Shown here: in pieces, positions 14,501 through 24,500 of the stretch
Layout: every line of letters begins with the position of its first letter
Position numbering within the stretch: position 1 is the first letter of the stretch
Assembly (NCBI GenBank): GCA_023101725.1
Contig: JALJCO010003418.1
Location: 10,001-74,000, forward strand
Source: Atherinomorus stipes
Taxonomy: Eukaryota > Chordata > Actinopteri > Atheriniformes > Atherinidae
Length of the DNA: 64,000 nucleotides
Direction: 5' to 3'
Notes under the pieces: generated by a model
Told to the model about the DNA's origin: nothing
What the model saw: the letters and a program-made list of their open reading frames with translations, nothing else
Databases searched by the model: none
Translations under genes and position numbers: made by a program

Positions 14501-17500
14501 TCGGATCGGCCGACGGCAGCGTCATCGCTTTGGCTTCTGCAGCTCTGCGCGTCGAGATTCGCTCTCCTCGGATCGGATCGGCCGATGGCAGCGTCATCGC
14601 TTTGGCTTCTGCAGCTCTGCACGTGGAGATTCGCTCTCCTCGGATCGGATCGGCCGATGGCAGCGTCATCGCTTTGGCTTCTGCAGCTCTGCACATGGAG
14701 ATTCGCTCTCCTCGGATCAGATCGGCCGACGGCAGCGTCATCGCTTTGGCTTCTGCAGCTCTGCGCGTGGAGATTCGCTCTCCTCGGATCGGATCGGCCG
14801 ACGGCAGCGTCATCGCTTTGGCTTCTGCAGCTCTGCGCGTCGAGATTCGCTCTCCTCGGATCGGATCGGCCGACGGCAGCGTCATCGCTTTGGCTTCTGC
14901 AGCTCTGCGCGTGGAGATTCGCTCTCCTCGGATCGGATCGGCCGACGGCAGCGTCATCGCTTTGGCTTCTGCAGCTCTGCGCGTCGAGATTCGCTCTCCT
15001 CGGATCGGATCGGATCGGCCGATGGCAGCGTCATCGCTTTGGCTTCTGCAGCTCTGCACGTGGAGATTCGCTCTCCTCGGATCGGATCGGCCGATGGCAG
15101 CGTCATCGCTTTGGCTTCTGCAGCTCTGCGCGTGGAGATTCGCTCTCCTCGGATCGGATCGGCCGATGGCAGCGTCATCGCTTTGGCTTCTGCAGCTCTG
15201 CGCGTCGAGATTCGCTCTCCTCGGATCGGATCGGCCGACGGCAGCGTCATCGCTTTGGCTTCTGCAGCTCTGCGCGTGGAGATTCGCTCTCCTCGGATCG
15301 GATCGGCCGACGGCAGCGTCATCGCTTTGGCTTCTGCAGCTCTGCACGTGGAGATTCGCTCTCCTCGGATCGGATCGGCCGATGGCAGCGTCATCGCTTT
15401 GGCTTCTGCAGCTCTGCACGTGGAGATTCGCTCTCCTCGGATCGGATCGGCCGATGGCAGCGTCATCGCTTCGGCTTCTGCAGCTCTGCGCGTGGAGATT
15501 CGCTCTCCTCGGATCGGATCGGCCGATGGCAGCGTCATCGCTTTGGCTTCTGCAGCTCTGCATGTGGAGATTCGCTCTCCTCGGATCGGATCGGCCGATG
15601 GCAGCGTCATCGCTTTGGCTTCTGCAGCTCTGCACGTGGAGATTCGCTCTCCTCGGATCGGATCGGCCGAAGGCAGCGTCATCGCTTTGGCTTCTGCAGC
15701 TCTGCACGTGGAGATTCGCTCTCCTCGGATCGGATCGGCCGACGGCAGCGTCATCGCTTTGGCTTCTGCAGCTCTGCACGTGGAGATTCGCTCTCCTCGG
15801 ATCGGATCGGCCGACGGCAGCGTCATCGCTTTGGCTTCTGCAGCTCTGCACGTGGAGATTCGCTCTCCTCGGATCGGCCGACGGCAGCGTCATCGCTTTG
15901 GCTTCTGCAGCTCTGCACGTGGAGATTCGCTCTCCTCGGATCGGATCGGCCGATGGCAGCGTCATCGCTTTGGCTTCTGCAGCTCTGCACGTGGAGATTC
16001 GCTCTCCTCGGATCGGCCGATGGCAGCGTCATCGCTTTGGCTTCTGCAGCTCTGCACGTGGAGATTCGCTCTCCTCGGATCGGATCGGCCGACGGCAGCG
16101 TCATCGCTTTGGCTTCTGCAGCTCTGCACGTGGAGATTCGCTCTCCTCGGATCGGATCGGCCGATGGCAGCGTCATCGCTTTGGCTTCTGCAGCTCTGCA
16201 CGTGGAGATTCGCTCTCCTCGGATCGGATCGGCCGATGGCAGCGTCATCGCTTTGGCTTCTGCAGCTCTGCACGTGGAGATTCGCTCTCCTCGGATCGGA
16301 TCGGCCGATGGCAGCGTCATCGCTTTGGCTTCTGCAGCTCTGCACGTGGAGATTCGCTCTCCTCGGATCAGATCGGCCGACGGCAGCGTCATCGCTTTGG
16401 CTTCTGCAGCTCTGCGCGTGGAGATTCGCTCTCCTCGGATCGGATCGGCCGACGGCAGCGTCATCGCTTTGGCTTCTGCAGCTCTGCGCGTCGAGATTCG
16501 CTCTCCTCGGATCGGATCGGCCGACGGCAGCGTCATCGCTTTGGCTTCTGCAGCTCTGCGCGTGGAGATTCGCTCTCCTCGGATCGGATCGGCCGACGGC
16601 AGCGTCATCGCTTTGGCTTCTGCAGCTCTGCGCGTCGAGATTCGCTCTCCTCGGATCGGATCGGATCGGCCGATGGCAGCGTCATCGCTTTGGCTTCTGC
16701 AGCTCTGCACGTGGAGATTCGCTCTCCTCGGATCGGATCGGCCGATGGCAGCGTCATCGCTTTGGCTTCTGCAGCTCTGCGCGTGGAGATTCGCTCTCCT
16801 CGGATCGGATCGGCCGATGGCAGCGTCATCGCTTTGGCTTCTGCAGCTCTGCGCGTCGAGATTCGCTCTCCTCGGATCGGATCGGCCGACGGCAGCGTCA
16901 TCGCTTTGGCTTCTGCAGCTCTGCGCGTGGAGATTCGCTCTCCTCGGATCGGATCGGCCGACGGCAGCGTCATCGCTTTGGCTTCTGCAGCTCTGCACGT
17001 GGAGATTCGCTCTCCTCGGATCGGATCGGCCGATGGCAGCGTCATCGCTTTGGCTTCTGCAGCTCTGCACGTGGAGATTCGCTCTCCTCGGATCGGATCG
17101 GCCGATGGCAGCGTCATCGCTTTGGCTTCTGCAGCTCTGCACGTGGAGATTCGCTCTCCTCGGATCGGCCGACGGCAGCGTCATCGCTTGGCTTCTGCAG
17201 CTCTGCACGTGGAGATTCGCTCTCCTCGGATCGGATCGGCCGATGGCAGCGTCATCGCTTTGGCTTCTGCAGCTCTGCACGTGGAGATTCGCTCTCCTCG
17301 GATCGGCCGATGGCAGCGTCATCGCTTTGGCTTCTGCAGCTCTGCACGTGGAGATTCGCTCTCCTCGGATCGGATCGGCCGACGGCAGCGTCATCGCTTT
17401 GGCTTCTGCAGCTCTGCACGTGGAGATTCGCTCTCCTCGGATCGGATCGGCCGATGGCAGCGTCATCGCTTTGGCTTCTGCAGCTCTGCACGTGGAGATT

Positions 17501-20446
17501 CGCTCTCCTCGGATCGGATCGGCCGATGGCAGCGTCATCGCTTTGGCTTCTGCAGCTCTGCACGTGGAGATTCGCTCTCCTCGGATCGGATCGGCCGATG
17601 GCAGCGTCATCGCTTTGGCTTCTGCAGCTCTGCACGTGGAGATTCGCTCTCCTCGGATCGGATCGGCCGATGGCAGCGTCATCGCTTTGGCTTCTGCAGC
17701 TCTGCACGTGGAGATTCGCTCTCCTCGGATCAGATCGGCCGACGGCAGCGTCATCGCTTTGGCTTCTGCAGCTCTGCGCGTGGAGATTCGCTCTCCTCGG
17801 ATCGGATCGGCCGACGGCAGCGTCATCGCTTTGGCTTCTGCAGCTCTGCGCGTCGAGATTCGCTCTCCTCGGATCGGATCGGCCGACGGCAGCGTCATCG
17901 CTTTGGCTTCTGCAGCTCTGCGCGTGGAGATTCGCTCTCCTCGGATCGGATCGGCCGACGGCAGCGTCATCGCTTTGGCTTCTGCAGCTCTGCGCGTCGA
18001 GATTCGCTCTCCTCGGATCGGATCGGATCGGCCGATGGCAGCGTCATCGCTTTGGCTTCTGCAGCTCTGCACGTGGAGATTCGCTCTCCTCGGATCGGAT
18101 CGGCCGATGGCAGCGTCATCGCTTGGCTTCTGCAGCTCTGCGCGTGGAGATTCGCTCTCCTCGGATCGGATCGGCCGATGGCAGCGTCATCGCTTTGGCT
18201 TCTGCAGCTCTGCGCGTCGAGATTCGCTCTCCTCGGATCGGATCGGCCGACGGCAGCGTCATCGCTTTGGCTTCTGCAGCTCTGCGCGTGGAGATTCGCT
18301 CTCCTCGGATCGGATCGGCCGACGGCAGCGTCATCGCTTTGGCTTCTGCAGCTCTGCACGTGGAGATTCGCTCTCCTCGGATCGGATCGGCCGATGGCAG
18401 CGTCATCGCTTTGGCTTCTGCAGCTCTGCACGTGGAGATTCGCTCTCCTCGGATCGGATCGGCCGATGGCAGCGTCATCGCTTCGGCTTCTGCAGCTCTG
18501 CGCGTGGAGATTCGCTCTCCTCGGATCGGATCGGCCGATGGCAGCGTCATCGCTTTGGCTTCTGCAGCTCTGCATGTGGAGATTCGCTCTCCTCGGATCG
18601 GATCGGCCGATGGCAGCGTCATCGCTTTGGCTTCTGCAGCTCTGCACGTGGAGATTCGCTCTCCTCGGATCGGCCGATGGCAGCGTCATCGCTTTGGCTT
18701 CTGCAGCTCTGCACGTGGAGATTCGCTCTCCTCGGATCGGATCGGCCGATGGCAGCGTCATCGCTTTGGCTTCTGCAGCTCTGCGCGTGGAGATTCGCCT
18801 CCTCGGATCGGATCGGCCGATGGCAGCGTCATCGCTTTGGCTTCTGCAGCTCTGCACGTGGAGATTCGCTCTCCTCGGATCGGATCGGCCGATGGCAGCG
18901 TCATCGCTTTGGCTTCTGCAGCTCTGCACGTGGAGATTCGCTCTCCTCGGATCGGATCGGCCGATGGCAGCGTCATCGCTTTGGCTTCTGCAGCTCTGCA
19001 CGTGGAGATTCGCTCTCCTCGGATCGGATCGGCCGATGGCAGCGTCATCGCTTTGGCTTCTGCAGCTCTGCGCCTGGAGATTCGCTCTCCTCGGATCGGA
19101 TCGGGCCGATGGCAGCGTCATCGCTTTGGCTTCTGCAGCTCTGCACGTGGAGATTCGCTCTCCTCGGATCGGATCGGATCGGCCGATGGCAGCGTCATCG
19201 CTTTGGCTTCTGCAGCTCTGCACGTGGAGATTCGCTCTCCTCGGATCGGATCGGATCGGCCGATGGCAGCGTCATCACTTTGGCTTCTGCAGCTCTGCAC
19301 GTGGAGATTCGCTCTCCTCGGATCGGATCGGATCGGCCGATGGCAGCGTCATCACTTTGGCTTCTGCAGCTCTGCGCGTGGAGATTCGCTCTCCTCGGAT
19401 CGGCCGATGGCAGCGTCATCGCTTTGGCTTCTGCAGCTCTGCACGTGGAGATTCGCTCTCCTCGGATCGGATCGGCCGATGGCAGCGTCATCGCTTTGGC
19501 TTCTGCAGCTCTGCACGTGGAGATTCGCTCTCCTCGGATCGGATCGGATCGGCCGATGGCAGCGTCATCGCTTTGGCTTCTGCAGCTCTGCACGTGGAGA
19601 TTCGCTCTCCTCGGATCGGATCGGATCGGCCGATGGCAGCGTCATCACTTTGGCTTCTGCAGCTCTGCACGTGGAGATTCGCTCTCCTCGGATCGGATCG
19701 GCCGATGGCAGCGTCATCACTTTGGCTTCTGCAGCTCTGCACGTGGAGATTCGCTCTCCTCGGATCGGATCGGCCGATGGCAGCGTCATCGCTTTGGCTT
19801 CTGCAGCTCTGCACGTGGAGATTCGCTCTCCTCCGATCGGATCGGCCGATGGCAGCGTCATGGCTTTGGCTTCTGCAGTTCTGCACGTGGAGATTCGCTC
19901 TCCTCGGATCGGATCGGCCGATGGCAGCGTCATCGCTTTGGCTTCTGCAGCTCTGCACGTGGAGATTCGCTCTCCTCGGATCGGATCGGCCGATGGCAGC
20001 GTCATCGCTTGGCTTCTGCAGCTCTGCACGTGGAGATTCGCTCTCCTCGGATCGGATCGGATCGGCCGACGGCAGCGTCATCGCTTTGGCTTCTGCAGCT
20101 CTGCACGTGGAGATTCGCTCTCCTCGGATCGGATCGGCCGATGGCAGCGTCATCGCTTTGGCTTCTGCAGCTCTGCACGTGGAGATTCGCTCTCCTCGGA
20201 TCGGATCGGCCGACGGCAGCGTCATCGCTTTGGCTTCTGCAGCTCTGCACGTGGAGATTCGCTCTCCTCGGATCGGATCGGCCGATGGCAGCGTCATCGC
20301 TTTGGCTTCTGCAGCTCTGCGCGTGGAGATTCGCTCTCCTCGGATCGGATCGGCCGACGGCAGCGTCATCGCTTTGGCTTCTGCAGCTCTGCACGTGGAG
20401 ATTCGCTCTCCTCGGATCGGATCGGCCGATGGCAGCGTGATTGCTT
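2576..20446. repeat. Giant 67/72/77-bp CpG-rich minisatellite array (~250 copies, 17.9 kb)
   Basis: Each unit reads, in order, one to three copies of GGATC, then GGCCGAYGGCAGCGTCATCG, CTTTGGCTTCTGCAGCTCTG, CRCGTGGAGATTCGCTCTCC and TC. One, two or three GGATC copies give 67, 72 or 77 bp. The 72-bp form carries seven or eight CpGs, a PstI site (CTGCAG), an EagI site (CGGCCG) and, in the CACGTG form, a perfect E-box. The main variable sites are GAYGG, CRCGTGG, CTYGGATC, CATCGCT/CATGGCT/CATCACT and GTGGAG/GTCGAG. The forward unit has no stop codon in any frame, which explains three overlapping open frames of up to about 6000 codons. The reverse strand has a TGA in one frame per unit. The first unit (from about 2576) and the last (about 20446) decay into unique DNA. 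No promoter, splice or domain evidence supports translation. Confidence 0.97.
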
Positions 20447-20954
20447 TACACACATCCGTGTTGTAAGATCCGGCGTTAGTGTGATGATTACAATCTCAGT
20501 CGTTTCCGTGTGAATGTCGTCTCCAGGGTTCATTTTGTCATGTTTTCACAAACGCCACTTCTCGCCGAGGCGCCCTGCACCCCCGCAGGCCACACCAGCT
20601 ACAAGCTGCTCTGTAATTATGTGACACTATTGCTGTTATTACCCAACATCATTCCTGTATCATGTCTGGGACTCGTATGTCATTATGAGTCCACCACGTT
20701 GCTGAAGTTGGTCTCTGGAGGACAAACAGAGTTGGCAAACGTTGTGCAGTCAAGCTTCATGTTCATAAATATTAATTATTAGTGGCACTTGCTAAATTGC
20801 TCATTTTTTTCGGTTAACTGCAGCCGGAGGGTGAATTTCTTTTGCATTGTTCTGAGGCTTTTTGAGTCTGAGTCAATATATTCAGACAAAACTTGTTTTT
20901 GTGTTGTTGTTTTTTTAATCGGTGCAGGGGTCAGGGGTTAGACACACCCCCATT
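20447..20954. other. Unique sequence right of the giant array
   Basis: Non-repetitive sequence. A 90-codon open frame at 20510-20782 has no recognisable domain and is probably fortuitous. No RNA gene or intact mobile element was seen. Confidence 0.5.
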
Positions 20955-21305
20955 TAAAAAGGGTTAAATTTACAATAGAAATAAGAAACTGAAAAAGTAA
21001 TAATAAATAAAAATGAACTAAATTATTCATTTTAGTTGATGAATGAACAAAATTTAGTCAAATAAAACATTGATTTTGAATTTTGGTTTGAAGAAATAAT
21101 GATAAAAAACAAACAAACAAACTGTTCAGACACATCAGAGCATCTTTCCCATGAACATGGACCAACATACCTGTGAGCAGGTGCAGACGTCTGATTGGAT
21201 GTTACAGAAACACCTGATTGTCTCAAAGTGTTGCTCAGCAACATTTTAGCTTCAGAGCCCATCATGCTTGTTTACTTGTTTATTTTTTTGTTTGTTTGTT
21301 TGTGA
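20955..21305 (-). mobile_element. Decayed copy of a Tc1-type MITE (inverted relative of the 46.5-kb element)
   Basis: Read on the minus strand, the core from about 21290 down to 21125 closely matches the element at 46476-46859. Shared phrases include CATGATGGGCTCTGAAGCT, CAATCAGACGTCTGCACCTG and CCATGTTCATGGGAAAGATG. The AT-rich outer parts are diverged, and neither terminal inverted repeat is clear, so the ends are approximate. There is no coding capacity. The assignment rests on the better preserved copy. Confidence 0.7.
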
Positions 21306-21618
21306 TATTTATGTTGAACGGCAGTTCCAAATCAGTGTCGTGAACATTTTTATTTATTATTGCTTTTGTCAACTTTGACTCATTTTAGCTGATTTTTTTC
21401 CTCCGTTACGGGAGTGCGTGGAAACTTTCGGCCGTACAGGAGGTCGGTCGTGTGACGGCGGATAAACTGTTTGATTATTGAAATAATCATCCGCTGGTGG
21501 TTTATGGTTAAGGTAGAGTTAGTTATCTAGTTAAATCTGTTGTTTATTAATTTCACAATTGTAATGATCAGCCTTAACAAGCAGAGGTTATTGATGGGCT
21601 GGTCGTTATAAGATTTTT
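21306..21618. other. Short unique spacer
   Basis: AT-rich sequence with no recognisable gene or element, ending at a CT-rich microsatellite. Confidence 0.5.
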
Positions 21619-21626
21619 GTCCTCTC

Positions 21627-21664
<38 letters not shown>

Positions 21665-21674
21665 GCTCTCTCTC

Positions 21675-21709
<35 letters not shown>

Positions 21710-21724
21710 CTCTCTCTCTCTCTG
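21619..21724. repeat. (CT)n microsatellite with CG interruptions
   Basis: About 105 bp of CT dinucleotides with regularly spaced CG interruptions (TCTCGCTC) and one CACTC. The Ser/Leu-rich and Arg/Glu-rich translations on the two strands are artefacts of the repeat. Confidence 0.97.
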
Positions 21725-22590
21725 GATGATAATCATGATAATCTACTTCCTGAACTAAACCAGCTCTTTGTCTTCTGTCTTTCATTTCAAACTGATTAAT
21801 CCAGGTGTGTCTGTCTATTAAGAAAAGGTAACAAAGTAACACATATAAATGTACTTATTTGTATTTATTGGCAAATAAAATGGACATTTATCCTGATATT
21901 ACTAAAAAAAGAAAGGACTGGTTTGGATATCCGATCCGGATATCGGATCAGCGCATCGCGAAGTTTCACTGCCGTGCTTCTCGGCCGAATCCTGATCTCT
22001 GGTGTCGTACCTGACAGCCGCGTGGTCTCGTACGGGACCACAGAGCGTCGTACAAGAGTCATGCAGAGGCAGCGGTGCGTTCAATGACAACGTTTCACCA
22101 GCCCGCCGCCCGCGAGTCGTAGCAAACCGAGGGCACGCAGGGAAACTGGAGCTGTAACCGTGTTTCCTTCACATACCGTATGTCGTCAGCACCACCGAGA
22201 ATTAGATTGTTTCACACGGATTACGTCAAAATTTCTTCTTAATTAAAGCAGTATCAACACCAAAATTTAATCGGCACTTTCTGGAGTTATTTTCAGCATT
22301 CCCTGAAAATTTCCTCCAAATCTGTTCGAAACTTTTTCAGTTTTTTTGCCAACTAACAGACAGACAAACAGCAAATTAGCTCCTGCGCAGAGGCAATCAT
22401 AACTGATCAATTTATGATCTTTCTACTAAAATAAAGTTCGGAAGAAATAAATATGAATTTCCATAAAATTAAAAAATTCTCGAAACAACTGGAGCTTCAA
22501 AACAATCACTGTCTTGGATGATTAGCTGTGATGATAGTTATAAAGCTATGAAAGAGATATAATCCAGCAAACAGAAGTTTTCTGGGAGAA
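21725..22590. other. Unique sequence before the 74-bp array
   Basis: Non-repetitive sequence. A GATATC/GGATC-rich patch with partial dyad symmetry lies at about 21928-21950. Short minus-strand open frames at 21865-22090 show no domain. Nothing is supportable as a gene. Confidence 0.5.
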
Positions 22591-24500
22591 AAAGCTCGGA
22601 GGACGTTTAACCTGAAGACTTATGGACAGCTGAAGTCTTCCTTCACTTCTACGTTTCTATGAAGAAGCTCGGAGGACGTTTAACCTGAAGACTTATGGAC
22701 AGCTGGAGGTCTTCCTTCACTTCTACGTTTCTGTGAAGAAGCTCGGAGGACGTTTAACCTGAAGACTTATGGACAGCTGAAGGTCTTCCTTCACTTCTAC
22801 GTTTCTGTGAAGAAGCTCGGAGGACGTTTAACCTGAAGACTTATGGACAGCTGGAGGTCTTCCTTCTACGTTTCTGTGAAGAAGCTCGGAGGACGTTTAA
22901 CCTGAAGACTTATGGACAGCTGGAGGTCTTCCTTCACTTCTACGTTTATATGAAGAAGCTCGGAGGACGTTTAACCTGAAGACTTATGGACAGCTGGAGG
23001 TCTTCCTTCACTTCTACGTTTATATGAAGAAGCTCGGAGGACGTTTAACCTGAAGACTTATGGACAGCTGAAGTCTTCCTTCACTTCTACGTTTCTATGA
23101 AGAAGCTCGGAGGACGTTTAACCTGAAGACTTATGGACAGCTGGAGGTCTTCCTTCTACGTTTCTGTGAAGAAGCTCGGAGGACGTTTAACCTGAAGACT
23201 TATGGACAGCTGGAGGTCTTCCTTCACTTCTACGTTTCTGTGAAGAAGCTCGGAGGACGTTTAACCTGAAGACTTATGGACAGCTGGAGGTCTTCCTTCT
23301 ACGTTTCTGTGAAGAAGCTCGGAGGACGTTTAACCTGAAGACTTATGGACAGCTGGAGGTCTTCCTTCACTTCTACGTTTCTGTGAAGAAGCTCGGAGGA
23401 CGTTTAACCTGAAGACTTATGGACAGCTGGAGGTCTTCCTTCACTTCTACGTTTCTGTGAAGAAGCTCGGAGGACGTTTAACCTGAAGACTTATGGACAG
23501 CTGAAGTCTTCCTTCACTTCTACGTTTCTGTGAAGAAGCTCGGAGGACGTTTAACCTGAAGACTTATGGACAGCTGAAGTCTTCCTTCACTTCTACGTTT
23601 CTGTGAAGAAGCTCGGAGGACGTTTAACCTGAAGACTTATGGACAGCTGGAGGTCCCTTCACTTCTACGTTTCTGTGAAGAAGCTCGGAGGACGTTTAAC
23701 CTGAAGACTTATGGACAGCTGGAGGTCTTCCTTCCTTCTACGTTTCTGTGAAGAAGCTCGGAGGACGTTTAACCTGAAGACTTATGGACAGCTGGAGGTC
23801 TTCCTTCACTTCTACGTTTCTGTGAAGAAGCTCGGAGGACGTTTAACCTGAAGACTTATGGACAGCTGGAGTCTTCCTTCACTTCTACGTTTCTGTGAAG
23901 AAGCTCGGAGGACGTTTAACCTGAAGACTTATGGACAGCTGAAGTCTTCCTTCACTTCTACGTTTCTGTGAAGAAGCTCGGAGGACGTTTAACCTGAAGA
24001 CTTATGGACAGCTGAAGTCTTCCTTCACTTCTACGTTTCTGTGAAGAAGCTCGGAGGACGTTTAACCTGAAGACTTATGGACAGCTGGAGTCTTCCTTCA
24101 CTTCTACGTTTCTATGAAGAAGCTCGGAGGACGTTTAACCTGAAGACTTATGGACAGCTGGAGTCTTCCTTCACTTCTACGTTTCTATGAAGAAGCTCGG
24201 AGGACGTTTAACCTGAAGACTTATGGACAGCTGGAGTCTTCCTTCACTTCTACGTTTCTATGAAGAAGCTCGGAGGACGTTTAACCTGAAGACTTATGGA
24301 CAGCTGGAGGTCTTCCTTCACTTCTACGTTTCTGTGAAGAAGCTCGGAGGACGTTTAACCTGAAGACTTATGGACAGCTGGAGGTCTTCCTTCACTTCTA
24401 CGTTTCTGTGAAGAAGCTCGGAGGACGTTTAACCTGAAGACTTATGGACAGCTGGAGGTCTTCCTCCACTTCTACGTTTCTGTGAAGAAGCTCGGAGGAC
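22591..24500. repeat. 73/74-bp minisatellite, about 26 copies
   Basis: Units begin AAGCTCGGAGGACGTTTAAC, continue through CTGAAGACTTATGGACAGCT and end with CTTCCTTCACTTCTACGTTT and CTGTGAAG. Two main forms alternate: GCTGGAGGTCTTCC and GCTGAAGTCTTCC. Some units lack CACTT (near 22864, 23154 and 23299), and CTATG and TATATG versions occur early. The GAAGTCTTCC form pairs with the upstream GAAGACTT to give an 8-bp perfect stem around ATGGACAGCTG. The last partial unit merges into unique DNA at about 24500. Confidence 0.97.

Noticed and set aside
2538..20453. Dozens of minus-strand open frames (MTLPSADPIRGERISTC-type and SDDAAIGRSDPRRANLH-type)
   Set aside because: They are translations of the reverse complement of the same repeat, ended whenever a frame shift brings in the TGA carried by each unit.
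2461..20513. Giant forward open frames of about 6001, 5959, 1947 and 3995 codons
   Set aside because: They exist because the 67/72/77-bp unit has no stop in any forward frame. All three frames are open at once, and frame shifts at 67- and 77-bp units scramble the peptide. There is no promoter, splice or domain evidence.
22591..24500. Regular 73/74-bp units as a CRISPR or tRNA/5S gene cluster
   Set aside because: There are no spacers, no tRNA cloverleaf, no internal A/B boxes and no 5S-like sequence. It is a plain minisatellite.
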